Below, in pieces: positions 16,419-24,796 of a DNA stretch of 48,748 bases. The first letter of the stretch is position 1; every line of letters begins with the position of its first letter. The position numbers were made by a program, and so were the translations under genes. The notes beneath the pieces were generated by a model. It saw only the letters and a program-made list of their open reading frames with translations. It searched no databases and had not been told where the DNA came from. The DNA is from Lachnospiraceae bacterium (GTDB taxonomy: Bacteria; Bacillota; Clostridia; Lachnospirales; Lachnospiraceae). The stretch is taken from the NCBI GenBank assembly GCA_017470935.1, contig JAFUXG010000056.1, forward strand, positions 1 to 48,748, written 5' to 3'.

Positions 16419-16507
16419 ATTATTACCAGCCTTAATTTGAGTACCTACTATATTAAATCAATCTCTTGTTTTTTTCAATAGCAATCTAGACTCTGCGCAA
16501 CATAACA

Positions 16508-16539
16508 AAGGCAGCTGCACATCACCCTACAGCTGCCTT
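16508..16539 (-). terminator. terminator of lon
   Basis: AAGGCAGCTG/CAGCTGCCTT, a perfect 10-base stem, followed by TTTGTT on the minus strand. It starts 29 bases past the lon stop. Confidence 0.7.
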
Positions 16540-16567
16540 AAAACAAAGCATCTTTTATTCTTACATA

Positions 16568-18856
16568 TCATTTCTTCCTATGAACAATCTTCAGATATTT
16601 CAGCACATCCTCCACCTTCTCCACAGGAATGATCGTTAGCTGCTCCTTCACCTCATCAGCCACATCTCTTAAGTCATCCTCGTTATCCTTAGGTATAAAT
16701 GCAGTCTTAACCCCTGCGCGCTGTGCCGCCATAAGCTTCTCCGGCAGTCCTCCTATAGGCTTCACATTTCCCTCCAAGGAAACCTCTCCTGTCATGGCAA
16801 CCGTTGCAGGAACGGGTACGCCGCAGACAAGGGATGACAAAGCTGTAGTAAGTGTAATACCCGCAGAAGGTCCATCCTTAGGTGTTGCACCGTCGGGAAC
16901 ATGAATGTGAAGGTCATTCTCCTCAAACATCTTAGCCTGCTTAGGGAACATGCTCTTAACAAGGCTTACTGCAATCTGTGCAGACTCCTTCATCACATCT
17001 CCAAGCTGGCCTGTAACAGTGATCTTGCCCTTGCCCTTTGTGAACAGTGTCTCGATATAGAGAATCTCTCCACCCACTGCGGTCCATGCAAGTCCTGTCA
17101 CAATTCCGGGCTTCTTCTGCTTGTGGACCTCCTCATGCTTCATTGGACGCATATCCAGAAGCTCTCTGACATTATCCTCTGTAACCTTCACTCTCTTCTG
17201 ATTATGCCTTACAATCTCCACCGCAACGCCACGGCAGAGCATATCCATACGCTTTCTTAAGCCCCGCACTCCGGCCTCTCTTGTGTAGTCTGATATTATT
17301 TTATTTAACACTTCATCCGATATCTGAAGCTGCTTCTTATTGATTCCCACATCCTCCATTGCCTTTGGAAGCAGATGCTTCTTTGCAATCTCCAATTTTT
17401 CTGTAGGTGTATAGCCCTGGAACTGAATTACCTCCATACGGTTAAGAAGGGGTGCCGGTATTGTATCCGTTGTATTGGCAGTACAGATAAAAAGCACATC
17501 CGAAAGGTCAAAGGGAACATTCATGTAATGGTCGGTAAATGTGTTATTCTGTTCCGGATCAAGCACCTCCAGCAGGGCGCTTGCAGGATCCCCGTTATAG
17601 GAAGATGACAGCTTATCCACCTCGTCAAGCACCATAACAGGATTAGACACGCCGCATTTACTTATTCCATCCATAATACGTCCGGGCATGGCACCGATAT
17701 AGGTTCTCCTATGTCCTCTTATATCAGCCTCATCCCGCACACCGCCAAGACTTACCCTGACATACTCCCTGTTGAGGGCTTTAGCAATGCTCTGTCCGAT
17801 ACTGGTCTTGCCTGTACCGGGAGCACCCACAAACAATATGATAGAGCCTGACTGCTGCTTCTTAAGATTCATAACTGCAATCTGCTGCAATATCCTGTTC
17901 TTCACCTTGGAAAGACCATAGTGATCCTTTGAAAGCACCTTCTCGGCGCGGTCCAGCTTTATCTTCTTTGCTGGCTGCTTCTTCCATGGAAGCTCTGCCA
18001 TATAATCCACATAATCATACAGCATTCCGTATTCAGAGCTGCCCTGCCCCTGCTGCTTTAATCTTGTAATTATCTTATCGCATTCCTTCCTTGCAATTTC
18101 ATTCATTCCTGATTCAGCAACCCTTATTTCAAGGCGTCTTATATCAGAAACATTTTCGGGATGCATCTCATCTAATTCCTTCTGAAGATATTCAATCTGC
18201 TTCTTGATGGCAGACTCCCGATATATCTTTCTGTAATCCTCCTCCTGGGCACCCTGGGCCTCCTGATTGACTCTGCCCATTTCAAGGTTCTCTATCAAAA
18301 GCTTTTCTAACATTTCAAAACGTTTCTTCTGGCTGTCTTCAGCAAGAATAGCATATCTCTCCTCATTGGAATTCATGAGCCAGGGAGAAAATGCGGCTCC
18401 GATCTCTCCAAGTGTTCTCCATCTGGAAGCATAGCTTCTGATAAGGGGGCCCCATTGATACTTCTGTGAGAAATCTATCACTAATGCCTTTACACCGTTA
18501 ATCCTCTCAGTGATATCCTCATTTACCTCAAGGTCTTCAATATCAGGACGCTTACTGATGGATAAATCTATTGTATGATCCTTAAATACAGTAATCTCAT
18601 CAAGGTTGACCCTGTTATTGGTATGAACAAGGAAATAACCATTGTCATTTGCCTCTGTGATAATGCCGGAGATACCTATGGGATAGAAGCTGTCCTCAGT
18701 AATCTCATCCTTTGTTATCTCCTCCTTCTCCACCATGAGAATGACGCGTTCGTCCTCTGCCGGCTGTCTTCCTGTCATCTCCTCATAATAATCACTTTTC
18801 AGATATACGTTGGCATCCGGTACTGCCAGAATATTGTAAATTGGTAAGTTAGCCAT
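16568..18856 (-). CDS. lon: ATP-dependent Lon protease (endopeptidase La)
   Basis: 762 residues in the full LonA order. The N-terminal substrate-binding domain (LPIYNILAVPDANVYL onward) is followed by a coiled coil near 180-245, the AAA+ module with Walker A GAPGTGKTS (about 343-351) and Walker B VMVLDEVDK, and the C-terminal Ser-Lys protease with KDGPSAGITLTT (catalytic Ser) and GLPEKLMAAQRAG (catalytic Lys). It degrades misfolded and regulatory proteins in the cytosol. The ATG at 18856 is chosen over a GTG at 18865, because the SD GAGAGGTG overlaps the GTG. A sigma-A promoter with a perfect CIRCE operator lies upstream, so HrcA control is predicted. Confidence 0.96.
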   Translation of the reverse strand: MANLPIYNILAVPDANVYLKSDYYEEMTGRQPAEDERVILMVEKEEITKDEITEDSFYPIGISGIITEANDNGYFLVHTNNRVNLDEITVFKDHTIDLSISKRPDIEDLEVNEDITERINGVKALVIDFSQKYQWGPLIRSYASRWRTLGEIGAAFSPWLMNSNEERYAILAEDSQKKRFEMLEKLLIENLEMGRVNQEAQGAQEEDYRKIYRESAIKKQIEYLQKELDEMHPENVSDIRRLEIRVAESGMNEIARKECDKIITRLKQQGQGSSEYGMLYDYVDYMAELPWKKQPAKKIKLDRAEKVLSKDHYGLSKVKNRILQQIAVMNLKKQQSGSIILFVGAPGTGKTSIGQSIAKALNREYVRVSLGGVRDEADIRGHRRTYIGAMPGRIMDGISKCGVSNPVMVLDEVDKLSSSYNGDPASALLEVLDPEQNNTFTDHYMNVPFDLSDVLFICTANTTDTIPAPLLNRMEVIQFQGYTPTEKLEIAKKHLLPKAMEDVGINKKQLQISDEVLNKIISDYTREAGVRGLRKRMDMLCRGVAVEIVRHNQKRVKVTEDNVRELLDMRPMKHEEVHKQKKPGIVTGLAWTAVGGEILYIETLFTKGKGKITVTGQLGDVMKESAQIAVSLVKSMFPKQAKMFEENDLHIHVPDGATPKDGPSAGITLTTALSSLVCGVPVPATVAMTGEVSLEGNVKPIGGLPEKLMAAQRAGVKTAFIPKDNEDDLRDVADEVKEQLTIIPVEKVEDVLKYLKIVHRKK

Positions 18857-18976
18857 AATGATCACCTCTCTCAGATACTGCTTCTCTTAGACATTTGCGA
18901 AACTCAGATAAACACATTACTTGCTGCGAGCATTGTATAGACCCGCGCTTTATCATCTGTATATAGCAAAGGGTTG

Positions 18977-19003
18977 TTAGCACTCTCTCATATCGAGTGC
19001 TAA
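18977..19003. promoter_or_regulatory. CIRCE operator (HrcA site) upstream of lon
   Basis: TTAGCACTC, nine bases, GAGTGCTAA: an exact match to the CIRCE consensus. The inverted repeat extends by GTTG/CAAC on the outer sides (about 18973-19007). It lies immediately downstream of the -10 of the lon promoter, across the transcription start, as in groE and hrcA-grpE-dnaK operons. Confidence 0.93.
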
Positions 19004-19010
19004 CAACCGA

Positions 19011-19040
19011 AGTATATCATTATCCTTTATACTTTGTCAA
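19011..19040 (-). promoter_or_regulatory. sigma-A promoter of lon
   Basis: Minus strand TTGACA (19035-19040), 18-base spacer, TATACT (19011-19016). The CIRCE operator begins seven bases further downstream. Confidence 0.8.
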
Positions 19041-19049
19041 GTGGAAACT

Positions 19050-19140
19050 ATCATATCACGCCGACTATCGTCTCCGTGTGTTTTATCGCAAAAGTGCGTT
19101 TCATGCAAGCATGACGCTGCTTTGCTCATTTTTACTGATC
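19050..19140. repeat. dispersed intergenic repeat, copy B
   Basis: Contains CGTCTCCGTGTGTTTTATCGCAAAAGT-type sequence and then CGTTTCATGCAAGCATGAC, the latter differing from copy A at a single base over 19. It lies between the lon promoter and the end of the L,D-transpeptidase gene. Confidence 0.6.
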
Positions 19141-19158
19141 ATAAGTATGATAATATTA

Positions 19159-20241
19159 TCACATAATATGATCACATCCGTGCTTTTTGCACTTTTTAAC
19201 AGCCGTGGGGTCAGTGGGGTCCCATTTATGCCACTTTGGAAGCTTTTCAAGCTTTGGCTTTCCAAAGGGTCCCGCCTTTTTGCTCTTGTATATAACGACC
19301 TTCGTTCCCCTAGGACAATTATCATATATCCACTTAACCGCCACACACTGCAGCCTGACACAGCCGTGTGAAGCTGCCGTCCCTAACTTATTATACTCTG
19401 ACACATCTAAGGTATTATTGTTTCCGTAGGATTTATAGGGAGTTGTGTGGAACAGGATATTGCCATGAATTACGGCAGTCCACTGGCTGTATGAGTTGTA
19501 GAACAAGGATCTGTATCGGTACTTTTCCCCCACAGAAAATGTTCCCGATTTTGTGCCCTTTCCAGGGGAGCAGAGGAAGGATTTCACAGGAATCCTGTAA
19601 CCCTTTCTTCCGTCCTTAGCATATATAGTCATGACACATCTTTCAGTATTGACCTTGATCATGTACTTTCTTTTCTTTGGCAGAAGCTTCTCCACATCCC
19701 TGATCACATTTCCATCTGCATCATAATAATATTTGAAACCCTTTTTATATTTTGTTGTCACCTTTAGCTTCTTTGCCACACCTTTTTCATCATATGGTCC
19801 AACATTGATTTCCCCTGTTCCCTTATTCTTCTTGAACGCCTGAACAGTAAAACGATAAGTACTATTATAGGTTAGCCCGGCAATTACAAATCGGCTGGTA
19901 TGGCTGTCCTTAATAGTCTTAAGCAGCTCCAGCCCTCCATCATCCTTGATGTTATATATGTAATACCCGCCCGCACCCTTGACAGTGTTAATGGTCACAG
20001 AAAATGAAGTCTTAGAGCGGATTGTAACATTTTTAATTGAAGGCATAGATAGTCCGTCTTGAGTTATTGTGGTATTTTCCCCAGACTTCTCATTCTCATA
20101 AGTTTGCCCAGCAGTATAATAAGTATCATGAGCTTCCGCATAAGCAGTACAATTAAATGCAAATGTGGCATACATATAACAAGCAAATCCAAGCAATATA
20201 ATAAGTATGGTAATATTGTTCCTATCAAGCTTTCGTAACAC
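19159..20241 (-). CDS. L,D-transpeptidase (YkuD domain) with N-terminal Fn3-like domain
   Basis: 360 residues from a GTG start with AAGGAG ahead of it. A signal or anchor helix lies near residues 10-35. A fibronectin III-like domain follows (about 68-160, ending TYRFTVQAFKKNKGTG), then the YkuD catalytic domain (about 190-325) with HGNILFHTTPY and the active-site SHGCVRLQ (Cys nucleophile). It forms 3-3 cross-links or attaches proteins to peptidoglycan in the wall. A Lys/Pro-rich tail ends in KKCKKHGCDHIM, which is unusual. The leader holds a GCCTTG/CAAGGC hairpin at 20298-20317. It is a single-gene unit after the plsC terminator. Confidence 0.9.
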   Translation of the reverse strand: MLRKLDRNNITILIILLGFACYMYATFAFNCTAYAEAHDTYYTAGQTYENEKSGENTTITQDGLSMPSIKNVTIRSKTSFSVTINTVKGAGGYYIYNIKDDGGLELLKTIKDSHTSRFVIAGLTYNSTYRFTVQAFKKNKGTGEINVGPYDEKGVAKKLKVTTKYKKGFKYYYDADGNVIRDVEKLLPKKRKYMIKVNTERCVMTIYAKDGRKGYRIPVKSFLCSPGKGTKSGTFSVGEKYRYRSLFYNSYSQWTAVIHGNILFHTTPYKSYGNNNTLDVSEYNKLGTAASHGCVRLQCVAVKWIYDNCPRGTKVVIYKSKKAGPFGKPKLEKLPKWHKWDPTDPTAVKKCKKHGCDHIM

Positions 20242-20332
20242 TACAATATATCTCCTTATATTTAATAGATTTTTTGAAGCTTCTGCTTTATTAAAGTGCC
20301 TTGTGTTTCGGCAAGGCCTGGTTAAAACAGTA

Positions 20333-20366
20333 CAAAAAACTTACCTGCGAATGAACACAGGTAAGT
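20333..20366 (-). terminator. terminator of plsC
   Basis: On the minus strand ACTTACCTG pairs with CAGGTAAGT (20358-20366 with 20339-20347) and is followed by six T. Confidence 0.85.
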
Positions 20367-20394
20367 CTCTATAACGCACCCATAAATGCTTCCA

Positions 20395-21135
20395 TCAGCA
20401 TTCAACCGCCTCTCCGGGAAGATCATGTTCACCAAACCAGACAGCCTTGCATATTCTTCTGAACACAAGGTCTGATATCTCATTAGACTTCATATGCTTA
20501 TACTCCTCATACAGTATAGGCTTCAGATAATACACCTGTGTCCTGACACGTCTCAAGGACCAGAGGTCGAACACCTTCCATGAATCCACTAAGGCAACCG
20601 GAACTATCGGTGCCTTTGCCTTCATGGCACTCTTGAAACAGCCCGGCTTAAATGCATCAATACGATTGCCATTTCTGTGCTTGTAGCCTCCCGCAGGAAA
20701 TATAATAAATCTTCTTCCCTGTTTGACCTCCGCAGTCATCTCCCTTATTATCCCCGCCGCCTGCTTCAGATCGTCAAGCCTTATCCTCTTGCCATCTACA
20801 AGGTCAACAAACTGGCGTACCAATATCCCGTTAGACCTTTTCTCATCCATTACAACAGAGCAGGGCTTCTCGTGGGAATACATGATCCCAAGGGCATCAT
20901 ACTTCCCCTGATGATTGGCAAACATAACATACCCGCCCTCCTCAGGAAGATTCTCCATGCCGTAGGCTGTTGTGGTAATCCTGCCGGTACGCATCATATG
21001 GCGTATAACCTTCTTGTCATAACGGTACCTGAATTCCTCGGAATATTTTTCAGGATGATCTGCAATATAATCCATCCTGGGTATCATCCATGCACGTTTT
21101 AGATTTTTAATGATAACATAATAAAAACGAAGCAT
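20395..21135 (-). CDS. plsC: 1-acyl-sn-glycerol-3-phosphate acyltransferase
   Basis: 246 residues. It carries the PlsC acyltransferase motif NHQGKYDALG (NH-x4-D, about 72-81) and the later FPAGGYKHRNGNRIDAFKPG region that replaces the usual FPEGTRS. PIVPVALVDSW supplies motif IV. The change of EGTR to AGGYK is notable but common in Clostridial relatives. It acylates lysophosphatidic acid at the inner membrane face during phospholipid synthesis; substrate range is inferred from family. GGAGG precedes the ATG. It has its own promoter and terminator. Confidence 0.85.
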   Translation of the reverse strand: MLRFYYVIIKNLKRAWMIPRMDYIADHPEKYSEEFRYRYDKKVIRHMMRTGRITTTAYGMENLPEEGGYVMFANHQGKYDALGIMYSHEKPCSVVMDEKRSNGILVRQFVDLVDGKRIRLDDLKQAAGIIREMTAEVKQGRRFIIFPAGGYKHRNGNRIDAFKPGCFKSAMKAKAPIVPVALVDSWKVFDLWSLRRVRTQVYYLKPILYEEYKHMKSNEISDLVFRRICKAVWFGEHDLPGEAVEC

Positions 21136-21171
21136 ACCGCTTCCTCCTGCCTATTATCCCCTCTCTATATT

Positions 21172-21200
21172 ATAATACCGATTTATCAGAAATATTTCAA
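21172..21200 (-). promoter_or_regulatory. promoter of plsC
   Basis: Minus strand TTGAAA (21195-21200), 17-base spacer, TATTAT (21172-21177), about 35 bases ahead of the start codon. Confidence 0.6.
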
Positions 21201-21302
21201 TTAGAAAATTATTGTATTAATAATATATGATAAATATTTAAATTATCAGCCTTTAAATTATGAACAATAAAACCACAAGCATTTAAACCCAAATATTATC
21301 TC

Positions 21303-21521
21303 TCAATATTCTATCTTTATTTCTTCGATGCCATACATCCTCTTAAACTCTTCAAGCTCCTTATCATTTCTGATAAGCATTACATCCCGAAATCTTCCAG
21401 TCTCCCTATCCTTAAAGCCCGCAACCTTCTCTCCGGTGCAAATGCTCGAACGGACAACAGGGTATTCACCTCCGCTGTCATATGTCTTTGTTTGAACTGC
21501 CTTCTTTTTGAACAAACTCAT
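21303..21521 (-). CDS. small conserved-looking protein, function unknown
   Basis: 72 residues, basic, beginning MSLFKKKAVQTKTY and containing GEYPVVRSSICTGEKVAGFKD, then DKELEEFKRMYGI. One Cys, no membrane segment or signal peptide. The composition is that of a real soluble protein, with a plausible order of strands and a C-terminal helix. It sits between plsC and the YitT gene on the same strand. I do not recognise the family. Confidence 0.65.
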   Translation of the reverse strand: MSLFKKKAVQTKTYDSGGEYPVVRSSICTGEKVAGFKDRETGRFRDVMLIRNDKELEEFKRMYGIEEIKIEY

Positions 21522-21594
21522 TTCACTTCACCTTTTTAACCTTAAAATACTCACAATAATTAAATTATATACCAGCATTTACTATAATTAATTG

Positions 21595-22551
21595 TTATGT
21601 CAGCTTCCTTAAGAAATTACCATCTATATGCACGCCCTCATTCTCCACAATAAATGCATGAGGATCGTAGCTTCTTATAATAGCCTTCAGCCTGCTTGTC
21701 TCATACTTGCTCACATATATGAAAAATATCTTTACCGGATCACCTGTGAAGATACCGCTGGCATTAATTTCTGTCATGCCCCGGTTGAGCCTTCCCATAA
21801 CCTCCACCTCCATAGGCTTGGTATCCTCAAGCTTAGTGATCACCGTAACCTGGGTACTGATATTCTGGGTATGGATCTTATCAGCAGCAATGGAATTGAA
21901 CACAGAATACATCAGTGAGTAGATAACCGTCGGCACGTCAAAGAGGAACAGCATTATAGTATACAAAATGATATTAGTAATAAGGCTTACCTGACCAACA
22001 CTGCCCTTGCCCTTCATCATGATAATGAGCATTCCGATAATGTTCATACCGCCATCACAGGCACCCATCCACAAAATGATACCAATTCCCGCACCGCATA
22101 TAAGTCCAGCCACAATTGTGTTGGAAATCCTGTCCTCAAGAACCAGTGTATCAGGTATAGGAACTAAAGAAAGAAGTATTGTAACAGATGTCACCGCAAA
22201 CACAGTCTTTATGATAAATCTCTTCCTCATCTTCTTTGCCGCAATAACAAGCCCGGGAACATTCAAAAGATAATAAAATATACCTGAAATATTGAACCCT
22301 CCAAATGATATACCAGCGCGCTTTAACAGCTCTTCAAATAGCTGTGCAAAGCCCATAAATCCTCCTGAATACAGATGAAGCGGTCTAAGAAAACAGTTAA
22401 GTCCGACAGAATATATAAGCGCACCTAAAAGAATAATCGGAAATTTCAGACTTTCTTTCTTTGCGGCTTTTGTGCCTTGATCATTTCTTGCAATCTTCTC
22501 TTCTTCCTGTACCACAAGCTCTTCAATTGTTTTCTCTGGTAAATTTTTCAT
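21595..22551 (-). CDS. YitT family membrane protein (DUF161 + DUF2179)
   Basis: 318 residues. A charged cytosolic N-terminus of about 33 residues precedes five hydrophobic helices carrying the YitT signature: LGALIYSVGLNCFLRPLHLYSGGFMGFAQL, then NISGIFYYLLNVPG, then GIGIILWMGACDGGMNIIGM. The C-terminal 85 residues are the soluble DUF2179 domain ending GVHIDGNFLRKL. The family is widespread in Firmicutes and its transport or regulatory role is unknown. The N-terminal extension is longer than usual. Confidence 0.9.
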   Translation of the reverse strand: MKNLPEKTIEELVVQEEEKIARNDQGTKAAKKESLKFPIILLGALIYSVGLNCFLRPLHLYSGGFMGFAQLFEELLKRAGISFGGFNISGIFYYLLNVPGLVIAAKKMRKRFIIKTVFAVTSVTILLSLVPIPDTLVLEDRISNTIVAGLICGAGIGIILWMGACDGGMNIIGMLIIMMKGKGSVGQVSLITNIILYTIMLFLFDVPTVIYSLMYSVFNSIAADKIHTQNISTQVTVITKLEDTKPMEVEVMGRLNRGMTEINASGIFTGDPVKIFFIYVSKYETSRLKAIIRSYDPHAFIVENEGVHIDGNFLRKLT

Positions 22552-22641
22552 TTTGCATCACACCCCATATACAACTTTAAACCGTCTATTATTCGCTTTC
22601 GTATTTGTTACTTCTAAACTACAAGAATTCCTTATTTTAAC

Positions 22642-24237
22642 TTATTCTATACATAGTTGAGCAACACACTCAACATGTCCACTATGCCCGAATTGATCCA
22701 CCGCACAAATCTTCTTGACTTCATACTTAATATCCTGCGACTTTGTCAATATCTTCACATCCCTTGCAAGTGTTGCCGGATCACAGCTAACATATACTAT
22801 CCTTTTGGGTGCCATCTTAAGAATAGTATTAAGTGCCACAGCATCACAGCCCTTTCTCGGCGGATCGACCACGATCACATCCGCATAGACACCGTTTTTC
22901 TCATATTCCCGAGGCAATACTTCTTCAGCCTTTCCAACGAAGAATTCTGCATTGGTCATGCCGTTAATCTCCGCATTCTTTCTTGCATCTTCAATTGCCT
23001 CAGGTATTATCTCCACACCCATTACCTTCTTAGCCTTCTGCGCTAAGATAAGAGAAATCGTTCCTATTCCACAATAGAGATCCCATACCGTTTCATCTCC
23101 ATCAAGCTCAGCATACTCCAATGCTTTTCCATACAGCTTATCTGTCTGTTCTGGATTAACCTGGAAAAATGAAAGTGGACTTATCTGATATTTCACATCA
23201 CCTATATAATCCGTAATAGTATCACTACCCCATATAGTTCGGCATTTATCACCAAGAATCCTGTTGGTCTTCTCTTTATTAACATTAATGACAATGCTGG
23301 TCATGCCGGGAATACCCTTCACACATTCTATCAATTCCTGCTCCACATTTATGTGTTTTACATTATTCTTCGACAAAGACTCTTTTCCTTTTGAAACACC
23401 CTTTTTCACACCAACATTTTCAGCAAATCTATTAAATTCCTTTACACCAACTAATTCATCACCATTGATTATAACACAAACCATAATCTCACCGGTATGC
23501 TTTCCGACTCTGGTTAAAATATGGCGCACAAGTCCGGTATGTGTCTCCTCATTATACGGCTCCACATTATACTGTTCAAGAAAACGACGAAACCTTCTGA
23601 TAATCACATCATTCATCGGATGCTGAAGATAGCATATATCTGTATCAATGAGCGAATGAGTTCTTCCTGCATAGAAACCGATAGCTATATTACCATCCTT
23701 ATCTCTTCCCACGGGAAACTGTGCTTTATTACGATATCTGATGGCAGGGAAATCTTCTACACAATCAGATATGTTATTGCTTATGTTATCATTCCCATCA
23801 ATATATTTATTGTCACCCGGCTCCAGGATCACTTCCTTATCTTTGCTATCATCTTTATAGCCGATATCCATGCCGATAATCGGCTCCATCAGCTCTTCCA
23901 CATTATCTATACCACCGATACGCTTAAGGCAATTAGCAACCTTCGCCTGTTTCCACTCTAATTGCTTCTCATAGGAAAGCTGCATAATGCTGCATCCGCC
24001 GCATCTTCTGGCATTGGGACATATAGGCATCACCCTATCCTTAGAAGGGGTGATTATCTCCATCAGACGACCATAGGCATACTTCTTCTTGTCCTTGATA
24101 ATCCTGATCCTTGCCACATCGCCAGGCACAGTATCCTTCACAAACACAGCCATGCCGTCAATGTGACCGATGCCCTCGCCGTCATTTCCTATATCTTCTA
24201 TTCTGATCTCGTATTCCTGATTCTTCCCTAAACCCAT
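22642..24237 (-). CDS. rlmD: 23S rRNA (uracil-C5)-methyltransferase, RlmD/RumA family
   Basis: 531 residues from the ATG at 24237. Order: TRAM domain (about 10-65), an iron-sulphur binding CPNARRCGGC (Cys at about 73, 79, 82, with a fourth in DTDICYLQ), and a SAM-binding Rossmann domain (VWDLYCGIGTISLILA). The catalytic loop is IVYVSCDPATLARD, whose Cys attacks C6 of uracil. It methylates a 23S rRNA uridine, U1939 in E. coli. Two Asp/Asn/Lys-rich inserts (about residues 120-155 and 270-295) lengthen it beyond the usual 450. The start is preferred over a GTG at 24258, which overlaps the upstream GNAT gene, because AAGGG precedes it. Confidence 0.92.
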   Translation of the reverse strand: MGLGKNQEYEIRIEDIGNDGEGIGHIDGMAVFVKDTVPGDVARIRIIKDKKKYAYGRLMEIITPSKDRVMPICPNARRCGGCSIMQLSYEKQLEWKQAKVANCLKRIGGIDNVEELMEPIIGMDIGYKDDSKDKEVILEPGDNKYIDGNDNISNNISDCVEDFPAIRYRNKAQFPVGRDKDGNIAIGFYAGRTHSLIDTDICYLQHPMNDVIIRRFRRFLEQYNVEPYNEETHTGLVRHILTRVGKHTGEIMVCVIINGDELVGVKEFNRFAENVGVKKGVSKGKESLSKNNVKHINVEQELIECVKGIPGMTSIVINVNKEKTNRILGDKCRTIWGSDTITDYIGDVKYQISPLSFFQVNPEQTDKLYGKALEYAELDGDETVWDLYCGIGTISLILAQKAKKVMGVEIIPEAIEDARKNAEINGMTNAEFFVGKAEEVLPREYEKNGVYADVIVVDPPRKGCDAVALNTILKMAPKRIVYVSCDPATLARDVKILTKSQDIKYEVKKICAVDQFGHSGHVECVAQLCIE

Positions 24238-24254
24238 ATCGTATTCCCTTACAA

Positions 24255-24707
24255 TCACAATTTATACTGCATAAAATTATTGTTTTTAACAAAACCAAAA
24301 TCACTGTACAACAATACACCCATATCCGAAGCGGTAATCTGAACAGTTCCGCAGTCCTGGTCTTTTGCTTCATTTATCACCCTTGAAAGCAGCTCCCTTG
24401 CAATGCCCCTTCTTCGATATTCTTTATCGGTAAACATACTCGACAAAAGTCCTATCCTTCCGCTCGGACAACCATAATAAGGCGGTTTTTCTACTATAGA
24501 TATGCCGCTTGTTCCTATAATTTTCTCCCCATCCACCGCAATCCATGAAATAAATGTACCATACTTCATATGACGCTGATAATAATCCTTTAATGCAGGC
24601 TCAAGATCAATTTCCTCTTTTGCCCCCTCCTCACGCAGCTGATTGATACGCATTTTGATAAAAATATCAAGTTCCTTTTCGGTTAATCTTCTATACACAA
24701 TATCCAT
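24255..24707 (-). CDS. GNAT-family N-acetyltransferase
   Basis: 150 residues. The acetyl-CoA loop is YRRRGIARELLSRVI (about 93-107), preceded by the strand GLLSSMFTDKE and followed by VQITASDMGVLLYSDFGF. Short single-domain GNAT with unknown acceptor. GGAGG precedes the ATG. It is 17 bases upstream of rlmD on the same strand, so the two are probably co-transcribed; a functional link with rRNA methylation is not implied. Confidence 0.88.
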   Translation of the reverse strand: MDIVYRRLTEKELDIFIKMRINQLREEGAKEEIDLEPALKDYYQRHMKYGTFISWIAVDGEKIIGTSGISIVEKPPYYGCPSGRIGLLSSMFTDKEYRRRGIARELLSRVINEAKDQDCGTVQITASDMGVLLYSDFGFVKNNNFMQYKL

Positions 24708-24796
24708 ATATTAACCTCCAAAACATATAAGATTGCTTTTTTCAACTCCCTCTTTACGATAGAAGTCGGACAACATGCCGATTGCTGGACCCATAT

